A stretch of 64,000 nt of DNA from Phycisphaerales bacterium (lineage in GTDB: Bacteria > Planctomycetota > Phycisphaerae > Phycisphaerales > UBA1924), in contig JASBRY010000008.1 of the NCBI GenBank assembly GCA_030149165.1, positions 372,001 through 436,000 of the forward strand, given 5' to 3'. The notes under the pieces were generated by a model. The model searched no databases and was not told the origin of the DNA. It was given only the letters and a program-made list of their open reading frames with translations. Position 1 is the stretch's first letter, and the number at the start of each line of letters is the position of its first letter. Position numbers and translations under genes: made by a program. Shown one piece after another: positions 36,899 through 46,361 of the stretch.

Positions 36899-39800
36899 AT
36901 GGACACCCCCACCTTCATCGCCAAATGGTCAAAGGCCAAGCTCTCTGAACGAGCCGCGTCGCAGGAACACTTTATTGATCTCTGTCGATTACTCGGGGTC
37001 CAGACTCCCGCTGAGGTTGATCCTGTAGGAGACACCTTCACCTTCGAGAAAGGCGTGAAGGTCGCCGGCCCCGCATCCTCTGGATCGAAGGGGGCGCATG
37101 GATGGGCTGATGTCTGGTACAAGGGACGCTTCGCGTGGGAGTACAAACGCAAGGACAAATACCGGAATCTTGAAGAGGCGTACCGCCAGCTCCAGCAATA
37201 CCGCGAGGACCTCGACAATCCGCCGTTGATGATTGTCAGCGATATTGCGAACTACGAGATCCATACCAACTTCACTGGATACAAACCCGAGGTCCATTCG
37301 TTCACCCTCGAAGAACTCTCAGACCCCGGCAAGCTCTCGTTGCTCAAGCGGGTGTTCACGGATCCGAAGTCATTCAAGCCGTCGATCACTGTTGCCGCGA
37401 TCACTGAGGAGGTCGCGTCCAAGATCGGGACGATCGCGCAAGCGTTGCGGGATCGTGGGCATGAGCCGCATGATGCGGCACATTTCTTGATGAAGGTGAT
37501 GTTCTGCCTCTTTGCCGAGGATGTTGAGTTGCTTCCAAAGGGACTCTTCCAGCGAGTGCTCACCAAATCCAAAGACGATCCCGTTCGTCTCCAGAAACAG
37601 ATGGATGCCCTCTTCGATGCGATGCGATCGGGCGGGGACTTTGGGGTTGATGAAATCAGCTACTTCAATGGTGGTCTCTTCGATGATGCCCATTCCATTG
37701 AACTCACCACGGACGAAATCGAGATCCTCATCGACGCGGCTGTCCAAGACTGGTCGGTGATCGAACCCTCCATTCTCGGCACGCTCTTTGAACGCTCCCT
37801 TGACCCCTCCAAGCGTTCGCAGATCGGGGCGCACTACACCAGCCGGGAAGACATCATGCTGGTCATTGAGCCGGTGATCGTGCGGCCGCTCCGCAAGCAG
37901 TGGGAAGAGACCAAAGAGCAGATCGAGACGCAGCTCCAGCGCCGGCGCAAATCGACGACCAAAGCGACCAAAGCGAAAGCGGATGCCGAGATTGCCAACC
38001 TGCTTGATGGGTTCCAAGAGAAGCTCTCGTCTGTCCGCGTCCTTGATCCCGCGTGTGGCTCAGGGAACTTCCTCTATGTTGCGATCCAGCAGCTCCTCTT
38101 CCTCGAAAAGGAAGTCGTCCTCTACGCATCGCGCGAGGAACTCGGGTTTGGTGGTTTGCTGCCGCGCGTCCGACCGACGCAACTGCTTGGGATCGAGATC
38201 AATCCCTACGCCTCGGAACTCGCACAGGTGGCGATCTGGATCGGATACCTCCAATGGATGCGAGACAACGGCTTCAACGCACCGAAGGACCCCATCCTCG
38301 AACCCATCGACACGATCGAGAACAGAGACGCGATCCTCGCTTGGGCGGATGAAGACGGCAAGAAGATCCCGGTGTGGCGCGAAGGGGCGAAGTGCTTGGG
38401 GCAAGCGAAATGGCCGAAGGCGGATTTCATTGTGGGGAATCCGCCGTTTTTGGGATCGAAAGTGTTCAGACAGAATGGTTTGCCAGACCCGTATGTAGAA
38501 CAGATGTACGCAAACTTTCAGCTTCCGAATACCGTTGACCTTTGCTGCTACTGGTTTGATATTGCAGCCAGATATATTGCCAAGAAAACTGACCGCCGGA
38601 TTGGGTTGCTTGCCACACAAGCTATAAGAGGCGGCGACAACAGAACAGTACTCACCAATCTTTGTCGATTGGGACAGATTTTTGATACTTGGCCAGATAA
38701 GCCATGGGTATTAGACGGCGCAGCTGTACGGGTATCGATAGTTTGTGTGTGCAGCGAATCGATAGGCGAAGCGTCATTCGTCAATGGGAATCCAGCACTA
38801 GCGATCACACCAGAGCTAGTTGTTGGAGTGAGTTTAGGTGATACTCTGAAACTCGATGAAAATCGGGATATATGCTGGATGGGTGTTACCAAAGGTGGCT
38901 CCTTCGATGTGGCACTATCCGAAGCGCGCGAACTACTCTCTGCCCCTACCGCAAATGGACGGAAACCATCGGATGTTTTCTACCCATGGTACAACGGGTT
39001 GGACATGACACGAAGGCCTCGTTCAATGTGGCTTGTTTCATTTATGGAGTCCATGTCACAGGCTGACGCAGCGGGATTCGATGCGCTTTTCCGGATAGTT
39101 GAAGAACGAGTAAAGCCCAAGAGACTTACGAATCGCCGCGCGCTATACGCCGAACGCTGGTGGATTCATGCCGAGGCGCGCTCTGGTCTTCAAACGATAC
39201 TGAGGAAACAAGGGCGATATCTTGCTACACCTCGTGTTACTAAGCACCGACTCTTTGCATGGCTGAATGGCAAAATCCTACCAGACTGTCAAGTATTCGC
39301 ATTTGCTCGTTCCGACGACTACTTCTTCGGCACCCTCCACAGCAGCATCCACGAACTCTGGGCACTGCGGCAAGGCACGCAACTCGAAGACCGTCCACGC
39401 TACACCCCCACCACTTGCTTCGAGACCTTCCCGCTTCCCTGGTCGCCGGGGGATGAGCCGCGCGAGGGTGATACGCAGCGTCCGCTCCATGATGCGATCG
39501 GGGATGCTGCGGCGACGCTCAACGAGCAGCGCGAGCGTTGGCTGAATCCTCCGGAGTGGGTGAAGCCGATCGCGGACAAGATCGATGCGGAGGATGACTT
39601 TGCTGATGTGCTCGCGGTCAGCGGCGAGGAAGCTCGGCGTTTGATCCGTCAGAGCGCGATTGATGCCGCGTGCGCCAAGGACAAGAACCTCAAGAAGCGC
39701 ACACTGACCAACCTCTACAACGAGCGACCGACCTGGCTCCGGCTCGCGCACAAAGCGCTCGATGAAGCCGTGATCGCGGCGTACGCTGCCGTCGATCCTG

Positions 39801-39955
39801 AGGGTGACTGGGACACGGCTTGGGCGGAGGTGTTCGAGGAGACCGGAGCGGGGCAGCCTTTACCTGAGGGTCATGCACTGATCGAGCAGCGGCAAGAAGT
39901 GGAGCAGTTGATTTTGGGGAATCTGCTGCGGATGAATCAGGAACGGTCGCGCTGA
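36899..39955 (+). CDS. MmeI-like type IIL restriction-modification enzyme (fused nuclease-methyltransferase-TRD)
   Basis: N-terminal nuclease-like GWADVWYKGRFAWEYKRK, MTase motif I LDPACGSGNFLYVAIQQL, motif IV VGNPPFLGS; single 1018-aa polypeptide. Confidence 0.88.
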   Translation: MDTPTFIAKWSKAKLSERAASQEHFIDLCRLLGVQTPAEVDPVGDTFTFEKGVKVAGPASSGSKGAHGWADVWYKGRFAWEYKRKDKYRNLEEAYRQLQQYREDLDNPPLMIVSDIANYEIHTNFTGYKPEVHSFTLEELSDPGKLSLLKRVFTDPKSFKPSITVAAITEEVASKIGTIAQALRDRGHEPHDAAHFLMKVMFCLFAEDVELLPKGLFQRVLTKSKDDPVRLQKQMDALFDAMRSGGDFGVDEISYFNGGLFDDAHSIELTTDEIEILIDAAVQDWSVIEPSILGTLFERSLDPSKRSQIGAHYTSREDIMLVIEPVIVRPLRKQWEETKEQIETQLQRRRKSTTKATKAKADAEIANLLDGFQEKLSSVRVLDPACGSGNFLYVAIQQLLFLEKEVVLYASREELGFGGLLPRVRPTQLLGIEINPYASELAQVAIWIGYLQWMRDNGFNAPKDPILEPIDTIENRDAILAWADEDGKKIPVWREGAKCLGQAKWPKADFIVGNPPFLGSKVFRQNGLPDPYVEQMYANFQLPNTVDLCCYWFDIAARYIAKKTDRRIGLLATQAIRGGDNRTVLTNLCRLGQIFDTWPDKPWVLDGAAVRVSIVCVCSESIGEASFVNGNPALAITPELVVGVSLGDTLKLDENRDICWMGVTKGGSFDVALSEARELLSAPTANGRKPSDVFYPWYNGLDMTRRPRSMWLVSFMESMSQADAAGFDALFRIVEERVKPKRLTNRRALYAERWWIHAEARSGLQTILRKQGRYLATPRVTKHRLFAWLNGKILPDCQVFAFARSDDYFFGTLHSSIHELWALRQGTQLEDRPRYTPTTCFETFPLPWSPGDEPREGDTQRPLHDAIGDAAATLNEQRERWLNPPEWVKPIADKIDAEDDFADVLAVSGEEARRLIRQSAIDAACAKDKNLKKRTLTNLYNERPTWLRLAHKALDEAVIAAYAAVDPEGDWDTAWAEVFEETGAGQPLPEGHALIEQRQEVEQLILGNLLRMNQERSR

Positions 39956-39961
39956 TTCTGG

Positions 39962-41221
39962 TTATTGTTCTGAGTTGCTGAGCACGATTCTTCGGCTCAG
40001 GGTTGTTGAGATTGGCGGGTAGGTCATTTCGAATCGGGAGCCGTGGAACTCATCGAACGCGTATCCGGTTCGTTTCGATACGAACTCGATCAATCGCTGA
40101 TACCAAGGCAGGTGGGCGGTTGCCGCACCGTTGATACCGCTCGGGAGATTGTATCCTCTTTCTGCAATCGACATGGACTGTTCGTCGAAGTTGTCTACTC
40201 GATTGTCGTGGGGATAGGTGAGCCGATCGAGAAGATGGGTGACGACACCCCCGCTGTGCTGAATTGAATCATGGACGAAGTAATCGAACACCACGCGTTC
40301 AACAGGTGTTTGAAGCATGACCATGAATCCTGCAGTGCCGTCGTCTTCGGAGTATCTTGCGTAGATATCTCTCAGGTAACTCCCGAAGACACAGGTCGTC
40401 ATCCCTCGGTTTCCGACTGGACCAGCGGCAAGGTCGAACACTTTGTAGTCACCTTGCGAGCGAACTTCGATCTTTGGATCGCTCGGCTCACAGAACTCAC
40501 GCATGAGCTGGAGATCGCCCTCTTCGTATCCGGTCGGATCGAGTGGGTCTTTTTTAATCGGTTGGATCTTGCCTTCGGAGTCGTGAACCGCTTCGTAGCT
40601 CATAGGCCACGGGCGTGAGCTGAACTGCCTGAATCCTACATACCCAGTCACATGTGCTGCATCGAGCTTCTCTGGATTGGTCCTTGATGGACACAGAAAC
40701 ACTGAGACAAAGCGAGTTTGAGCTTGGACACCCCAAACGGAACATGCACCATCAAAGAGCATCCGCCTTGATCGTTCTCGATCTTGTGATGCGACATTGT
40801 CGCCGGCGTTCGCGAGCAACATCGCGAGTGTCTTCCGGCCTCCTGAGCACGAAGCGACGCTCTGCTCGAAAGTGTTCGTCGCTTCATGTGCTTTTGAAAT
40901 CAGTGATGGATGGACCCCTCGCTCTTCACAAACACTAATGAATCGCTCCATGCTCTGCTTGCCTGGAACATCGTGCGCGACATCTGTGCCATCGATCGAT
41001 CGTGCAACACGCGAGAGTTTCCATGCGAGTCCACGATTCAATCCGAGTTCGCGTGCCAGCTCTCTCGTCTTTGTTGGGTCCACCCCAGCGGCACCGAACA
41101 ATTCCAGAACGGATGATCTCAATACTTGGAATGACGACATCACATCGCGGATCGATGCCGTCTGATCCGCTGGTAATGAGGTTCGAAGTTTCGGGATGTG
41201 AACTACTGGGGGCTCTGTCAT
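39962..41221 (-). CDS. Uncharacterised protein with N-terminal HTH-like region (start chosen at MTEPPVVHIP)
   Basis: 419-aa ORF; ELARELGLNRGLAWKLSRVAR looks like a helix-turn-helix; C-terminal domain unrecognised. Confidence 0.7.
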   Translation of the reverse strand: MTEPPVVHIPKLRTSLPADQTASIRDVMSSFQVLRSSVLELFGAAGVDPTKTRELARELGLNRGLAWKLSRVARSIDGTDVAHDVPGKQSMERFISVCEERGVHPSLISKAHEATNTFEQSVASCSGGRKTLAMLLANAGDNVASQDRERSRRMLFDGACSVWGVQAQTRFVSVFLCPSRTNPEKLDAAHVTGYVGFRQFSSRPWPMSYEAVHDSEGKIQPIKKDPLDPTGYEEGDLQLMREFCEPSDPKIEVRSQGDYKVFDLAAGPVGNRGMTTCVFGSYLRDIYARYSEDDGTAGFMVMLQTPVERVVFDYFVHDSIQHSGGVVTHLLDRLTYPHDNRVDNFDEQSMSIAERGYNLPSGINGAATAHLPWYQRLIEFVSKRTGYAFDEFHGSRFEMTYPPISTTLSRRIVLSNSEQ

Positions 41222-41250
41222 TCTGTGATTAGGGTATGCGATCCATGTGT

Positions 41251-41301
41251 TTGACACAAGTAAAAATGACACGAAAAATGTCAAAATTGACATTGACACG
41301 A
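41251..41301. repeat. Cluster of TGACACRA direct repeats plus TGTCAA-AA-TTGACA palindrome (candidate operator)
   Basis: TTGACACAAG (41251), ATGACACGAA (41266), TTGACACGAA (41293); palindrome 41279-41292. Confidence 0.5.
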
Positions 41302-41381
41302 AGTCTGCATAACACTAGATTGAATGAAATCGCCCGACGCTGGGCAATATCACTCACACTTAACTAGAGAGAGGATTTGCG

Positions 41382-42008
41382 ATGAAAACCACAACTGCAC
41401 TCACCGGAACAATTGCACTCGCTGCAGGGACATCACTGGGTTCGATCACAGTGAGCCAAGGCGCAAGCGGAACGACTTACAGCACCGAACTGAACTTCGA
41501 CGAGATGGGCGGTCCAACTGGTCCGGGTATCGCAACTGATGCATGGGCATCGCTTGGCCTGGCTTCTATGGCAGCCGGGGACGGCAATAACTTCGTGGGT
41601 GACAACGCGTCCTTATTTGGCCCATGGATCGGCACAGGCAACTCGTTCTTTGGCAACTTCGGGATCTTCATGAACTTCGATACGGATCTGACAAACTTCA
41701 GTGCTCAGGTCTGGGATCCCTCAGGACCCCCATCACTGTTCGGCGGTGGCCTGGGAATCTTCGCCTTCAACGACGGTACTGAAGTTGCCAATGTCATTGT
41801 TGAACCATCATGGGGCGGAGTCGGTGATGAATGGATTGACATCAGTGCCGATGGCGGCATGGTGTTTGATGAAATCCGCCTCGTGGGTTTCGGCTTTGAC
41901 CCCACGACCTTTGCAGACAACATGTCATGGAACGCAGTGCCTGCTCCAAGTGGCGCGGCCATCTTTGGACTCACTGGATTGGTCGCCGCTCGTCGCCGGC
42001 GTGCATAA
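41382..42008 (+). CDS. Secreted protein with PEP-CTERM-like sorting tail
   Basis: Signal peptide MKTTTALTGTIALAAGTSLGS; C-term VPAPSGAAIFGLTGLVAARRRRA. Confidence 0.8.
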   Translation: MKTTTALTGTIALAAGTSLGSITVSQGASGTTYSTELNFDEMGGPTGPGIATDAWASLGLASMAAGDGNNFVGDNASLFGPWIGTGNSFFGNFGIFMNFDTDLTNFSAQVWDPSGPPSLFGGGLGIFAFNDGTEVANVIVEPSWGGVGDEWIDISADGGMVFDEIRLVGFGFDPTTFADNMSWNAVPAPSGAAIFGLTGLVAARRRRA

Positions 42009-42014
42009 AGCTTT

Positions 42015-42046
42015 CTTTCAATGCTAAGAGAGGCCGTCATTGAAAG
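42015..42046 (+). other. Intercistronic stem-loop
   Basis: CTTTCAATG - 14 nt - CATTGAAAG, 9-bp perfect stem, no strong T-run. Confidence 0.5.
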
Positions 42047-42093
42047 ATGACGCGTCTCAATTTCTCTCACGATTGAATCTCAAAGGACCACAC

Positions 42094-43362
42094 ATGAACA
42101 CCAAATCAATCATCGCGACACTGCTCATTGCTGGATCGACGGCAACTGCCCAAGACATCCGATTCGAGATACTCCCAGGCATCTATCCGCTCGATATGTC
42201 AGTCGATGGATCTGTCATTGTGGGAAATGATGTCAACTTCGAAACTGTCCGATGGACACGAGAATCGGGAGTTGTGAACTTAGGTCGAGGGACCTTTGGT
42301 CCCCTTGGTGTTGGCGCAGGAACTCCTGACTGTTCTGACGATGGGTCAGTGGTCAGCGCCACCATCCTCAATGCTGCTGGGACATTTGCAACACAAGGCA
42401 GATGGACCGAGACAGGTGGTTGGGAAGATCTGCTTCAGCCACTCCCAGCTGACGGCGGAGTCATTGACCAATCATTTGGTTCCGCCTGGGGGATATCAGG
42501 AAATGGTGACCATGTCGTCGGACTCTATTGGAGACCCGGGAATGGTGGACCTAGCGGTGATGGACTCGCGCATGCTTCGATGAGTGGTCTTGGGCCGACT
42601 GTCGTAGACCTTGGCTCATCGATGAAAGACAGTCGTGCAAACCACGCGAACTTTGATGGCTCTGTTGTTGTTGGCTGGGACACTTCGAACTCATTCGGGT
42701 ATTGGAGCCCAACCGTGTGGGAGAACGGCAATCTGACACACCTCAATACGAATCTGGGATGGGCGATGGCGAACTATGTCACCCCTTCTGGGAACATCAT
42801 TGGCGGTGATACTTTCAACGAGATCTTCAAATACTCTGAAGCCACTGTTTGGCATCGAAACGGCACCGCATGGGATGAAACCATCCTCGGAGTGCTTCCT
42901 GGGACTATTGGCCCAAGGGGTTCGTCAACCGTGCGGGCAATGACCCCTGATGGATCAACCATTGTTGGATTTAATGTCTTCAATCCTACTTCGCCGGCGA
43001 CTGGATTCATCTGGACCGCTGAGACCGGAATGGTCGACATCAAAGATTATCTCGTAGACCAAGGAGTCGAGGTCCCATCAGATATGATCATCCTCGATCT
43101 AACAGCAATCTCTGAGGACGGAACCATCATGGCTGGAATTGGAGTGAGTGCTCTCGACGGCTTAACACCGATTGGATTCCGGATTTCTCCCGCATGTCCC
43201 GCAGATATGAACAGTGATTTCGCTCTGAACTTCCTCGATGTTTCAGCATTCCTAGGCGCGTTTGCTGATGGCGAATCAACTGCGGACTTCAATAATGACG
43301 GCAACTTCAACTTCCTCGATGTCAGTGAGTTCCTATCTCAGTTCGCAGCAGGATGTCCATGA
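42094..43362 (+). CDS. Secreted HAF/beta-propeller-like repeat protein with C-terminal dockerin-like module
   Basis: Signal peptide; repeated SVIVGND/GSVVVGWD/STIVGFN units; CPADMNSDFALNFLDVSAFLGAF...DFNNDGNFNFLDVSEFLSQFAAGCP. Confidence 0.75.
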   Translation: MNTKSIIATLLIAGSTATAQDIRFEILPGIYPLDMSVDGSVIVGNDVNFETVRWTRESGVVNLGRGTFGPLGVGAGTPDCSDDGSVVSATILNAAGTFATQGRWTETGGWEDLLQPLPADGGVIDQSFGSAWGISGNGDHVVGLYWRPGNGGPSGDGLAHASMSGLGPTVVDLGSSMKDSRANHANFDGSVVVGWDTSNSFGYWSPTVWENGNLTHLNTNLGWAMANYVTPSGNIIGGDTFNEIFKYSEATVWHRNGTAWDETILGVLPGTIGPRGSSTVRAMTPDGSTIVGFNVFNPTSPATGFIWTAETGMVDIKDYLVDQGVEVPSDMIILDLTAISEDGTIMAGIGVSALDGLTPIGFRISPACPADMNSDFALNFLDVSAFLGAFADGESTADFNNDGNFNFLDVSEFLSQFAAGCP

Positions 43363-43552
43363 GTTGATGCCGATCAATCATTCAAATCTTTGAGTATCAT
43401 CTCATTGATTTGGTCACGAACATTCTGACCTAGGAAGCACCAAACACGATTGAGAATAAGGATCTGTTTTCTCTCGATCGATACATCTCTATCTGGTGCG
43501 CCGCTTTTGCGACACGAACATCGGTTTTCTGCAGTTCTGAACCATTTACTTG

Positions 43553-43567
43553 GACAGTTCAAGTCTG
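43553..43567 (+). repeat. Degenerate copy of tRNA-Ile T-arm; candidate attR of the tRNA-Ile island
   Basis: GACAGTTCAAGTCTG versus GACAGTTCGAGTCTG at 34559-34573 (14/15), same orientation. Confidence 0.35.
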
Positions 43568-43677
43568 ATAGAGACCAATAAAGCAGAAAATGATCATTTC
43601 ACAAGAACAATCATCCCGACCGCGTCGATCAAGGATGAAGGAGCAACTCGAGTTGTTTAGTGAGGTATACTCCATTG

Positions 43678-44049
43678 ATGCGAACATTCATCACCAGTCT
43701 GCTGATTGCTGCGATGCTTGTCACGCCGTTGCGTGCATGGACATCCCAGATGCAGTGCGGCTGTGACATTCCAAGCATCACTTCCAGCATTGAATCATCG
43801 TCAGATACCTGTTGTCCAGTGACCCCTCAACAGGACCAAGACGAGTCTGAACGCCAACCATCACCTTGTGACGATCAGGATTGCCCTCCTGATTGCTGTG
43901 ATTTGACGATCGGGAGTGCTTTCGTGCTGCCGATCATGTCGAGTTTTGTGGCGAGTTCAATCGAGTTGCGAAGCAATCTTGTGCCGCCGCAAACCGATCG
44001 CGCGTCACCTCACCTCCAGCGGCTCAAGCGTCCTCCACGATCAGTGTGA
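43678..44049 (+). CDS. Small secreted Cys-rich protein
   Basis: Signal-peptide-like N-terminus; CGCD, CC, DDQDCPPDCCD motifs. Confidence 0.6.
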   Translation: MRTFITSLLIAAMLVTPLRAWTSQMQCGCDIPSITSSIESSSDTCCPVTPQQDQDESERQPSPCDDQDCPPDCCDLTIGSAFVLPIMSSFVASSIELRSNLVPPQTDRASPHLQRLKRPPRSV

Positions 44050-44109
44050 TCTGTCCGTGTGCGCCTATGCGCACTCCCATTGACACATCACAACTGAATC
44101 GGAGTTGAC

Positions 44110-45666
44110 ATGACTTCCCAACCAGACCTCGGCAGGTCGCGGGCGTTTCCCCGTCGACCTCGCCTCCCTGTAATCATCCCGCTTGGGGTGGGCGCTTGCA
44201 TGCTCACGCTCATCGCGTGGAGTGCGTGGCCATTGCTGCGCCCCGCTCGCATGATCAAGATCGAGCAGGCGATCCTCGCTACATCCAGCAATCCCACTGA
44301 GCAGAGCATCGAATCCATCAGTGAAACTGAAGCGCCAAAGAGCACACGAATGGTTCAAGCCGCAGGTTGGCTCGAAGCACAACCCTACTTTGTCGCGGCC
44401 ACTGCGCTCGCTGATGGAGTCATCGAGGAGATGCTGGTCCTCGAAGGCGATCGCGTCGAAGCGGGACAGCCATTAGCACGCATGGTCCATGATGACGCAA
44501 AGCTCCAACTCGCAAGAGCACAGGCAAACCACGACTCATCGCTCGCTGCACTGAGTCTCGCGCAAGCGAAGCTCGCCGCTGCTCAGCAGAACTGGGAGGA
44601 GCCCTACGAGTTGGAACGCGCCGTCGCGAGCACGCAAGCGCACCTTGATGGATTGAACGCACAACTGACGCAGCTCCCCTCGCTGATCCGCACCGAACAG
44701 GCAATACTCATCAAAGCCGAGGAAGAGCACAAGCGGATAGAGACCGCGTATCGAAACAATGCGACATCCGAGATCGAGTACATAACGGCACGAGAGGAAC
44801 GAAACGCGCAAGCCGCGCGTCTGGAAGCGACACAAGCACAGGAGAGCATCCTCGTCGCTTCGATCTCACAAGCAGAAGCGGACCTCAGTGCGAAACTGCG
44901 AGCACTTGAACTCCGAATCGATGATCGAGAGCGGCTTGAAACGACAAGAGCCCAAGAGAATCTTGCTCGGAGCGAGGTCGCGTTTCGAGCTGCGATTCTT
45001 GACGAAGCACAACTCGAACTGGATCGGATGACGATCCACGCTCCGATCAGCGGCTATGTCCAGCGACGACTCAAAGCTCCAGGAGACAAGGTCCTCAGAG
45101 CGATGGACGACCCCTACTCCGCGCATATCGCGCATATCTACGACCCATCGAAACTCCAAGTCCGCGTCGATGTCCCGCTTGCCGATGCGTCTCAGGTGTT
45201 CGTTGGTCAGCGATGCGAGATCGTCGTCGAGGTGTTGCCAGACCGTACCTTCGAGGGTGAGGTGCTGATCGTGATGCACGAAGCGGACCTCCAGAAGAAC
45301 ACGCTCCAGATCAAGGTCCGAGTGATCGATCCCGATCCGGTACTGCGTCCTGAGATGCTTACACGCGTGAAGTTCTTGCCGGATCAATCTACGCCGAAGT
45401 TGCAAACCACTGATCGACAGAATGTCAAAGTCCCTGCGAGCGTGCTCGACACAAGCAGCGACGAAGATCGAGTTTGGATCGTCACAGAGCGCCACAACGG
45501 ACGAGGCGTGCTGCGATCGGTTCAAGTCTCCATCGAATCTCAAGAAGACGGCTGGGTCACGCTGGACGCCGACATCCCGCCGGGCGCTCTCATCGCTACA
45601 GATCCTGCATCATGCGCTCAAGGTGAACGCGTGCGATTTGTTTCAACTTCAGGAGGTGCGTCATGA
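44110..45666 (+). CDS. HlyD/MacA-like periplasmic adaptor (membrane fusion protein)
   Basis: N-terminal TM, biotinyl-lipoyl-like segment (GVIEEMLVLEGDRVEAGQPLARM), long coiled coil, RMTIHAPISGYVQRR. Confidence 0.88.
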   Translation: MTSQPDLGRSRAFPRRPRLPVIIPLGVGACMLTLIAWSAWPLLRPARMIKIEQAILATSSNPTEQSIESISETEAPKSTRMVQAAGWLEAQPYFVAATALADGVIEEMLVLEGDRVEAGQPLARMVHDDAKLQLARAQANHDSSLAALSLAQAKLAAAQQNWEEPYELERAVASTQAHLDGLNAQLTQLPSLIRTEQAILIKAEEEHKRIETAYRNNATSEIEYITAREERNAQAARLEATQAQESILVASISQAEADLSAKLRALELRIDDRERLETTRAQENLARSEVAFRAAILDEAQLELDRMTIHAPISGYVQRRLKAPGDKVLRAMDDPYSAHIAHIYDPSKLQVRVDVPLADASQVFVGQRCEIVVEVLPDRTFEGEVLIVMHEADLQKNTLQIKVRVIDPDPVLRPEMLTRVKFLPDQSTPKLQTTDRQNVKVPASVLDTSSDEDRVWIVTERHNGRGVLRSVQVSIESQEDGWVTLDADIPPGALIATDPASCAQGERVRFVSTSGGAS

Positions 45667-46361
45667 GTCTGATTGTCTGCGAACGCTTAACTCGCGAATA
45701 CCGCAAAGGCGAGAATGTCATCCGCCCGCTCGATGAGCTGACGCTTGAGGTCCCGAAGGGCGACTTCCTCGCTTTGATGGGTCCGAGCGGGAGCGGGAAG
45801 ACCACGCTGCTGAATCTCATCGCCGGGATCGATTCGCCGACCAGCGGATCGCTCACCATCGACGGCACCGACATCAGCACACTCTCGCGGAATCGTCTCG
45901 CCGCATGGCGATCGAGTCATGTGGGGTATGTCTTCCAGCTCTACAACCTCGTCCCCGTGCTCACAGCATACGAGAATGTCGAGCTCCCGTTGCTGCTCCA
46001 CAACCTGAGCCGCAGCGATCGTCACGATCGGGTCATGACGGCGCTGGAGCGCGTCGGGATCGCGGATCGCAGCGACCACTTCCCGCGCCAGATGTCTGGA
46101 GGACAAGAGCAGCGAGTCGCGATCGCGCGTGCGATTGTGACCGATCCAGCGATCATTGTCGCCGACGAACCGACTGGGGATCTCGATAAATCGTCGGCGC
46201 ATTCGGTGATGCAGCTGCTGCAGTCACTCAACCGTGAGCTCGACAAGACCGTCATCATGGTCACCCACGACCCCAAAACCACGGACTACGCAAAACGGAC
46301 CCTGCACCTCGACAAGGGTCAGCTCGTGGAGCAGAACATGGGAGCGGAGGTGCTCGCATGA
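45663..46361 (+). CDS. ABC transporter ATP-binding protein (MacB/LolD-type)
   Basis: [46 protein letters not shown]. Confidence 0.93.
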   Translation: MSLIVCERLTREYRKGENVIRPLDELTLEVPKGDFLALMGPSGSGKTTLLNLIAGIDSPTSGSLTIDGTDISTLSRNRLAAWRSSHVGYVFQLYNLVPVLTAYENVELPLLLHNLSRSDRHDRVMTALERVGIADRSDHFPRQMSGGQEQRVAIARAIVTDPAIIVADEPTGDLDKSSAHSVMQLLQSLNRELDKTVIMVTHDPKTTDYAKRTLHLDKGQLVEQNMGAEVLA

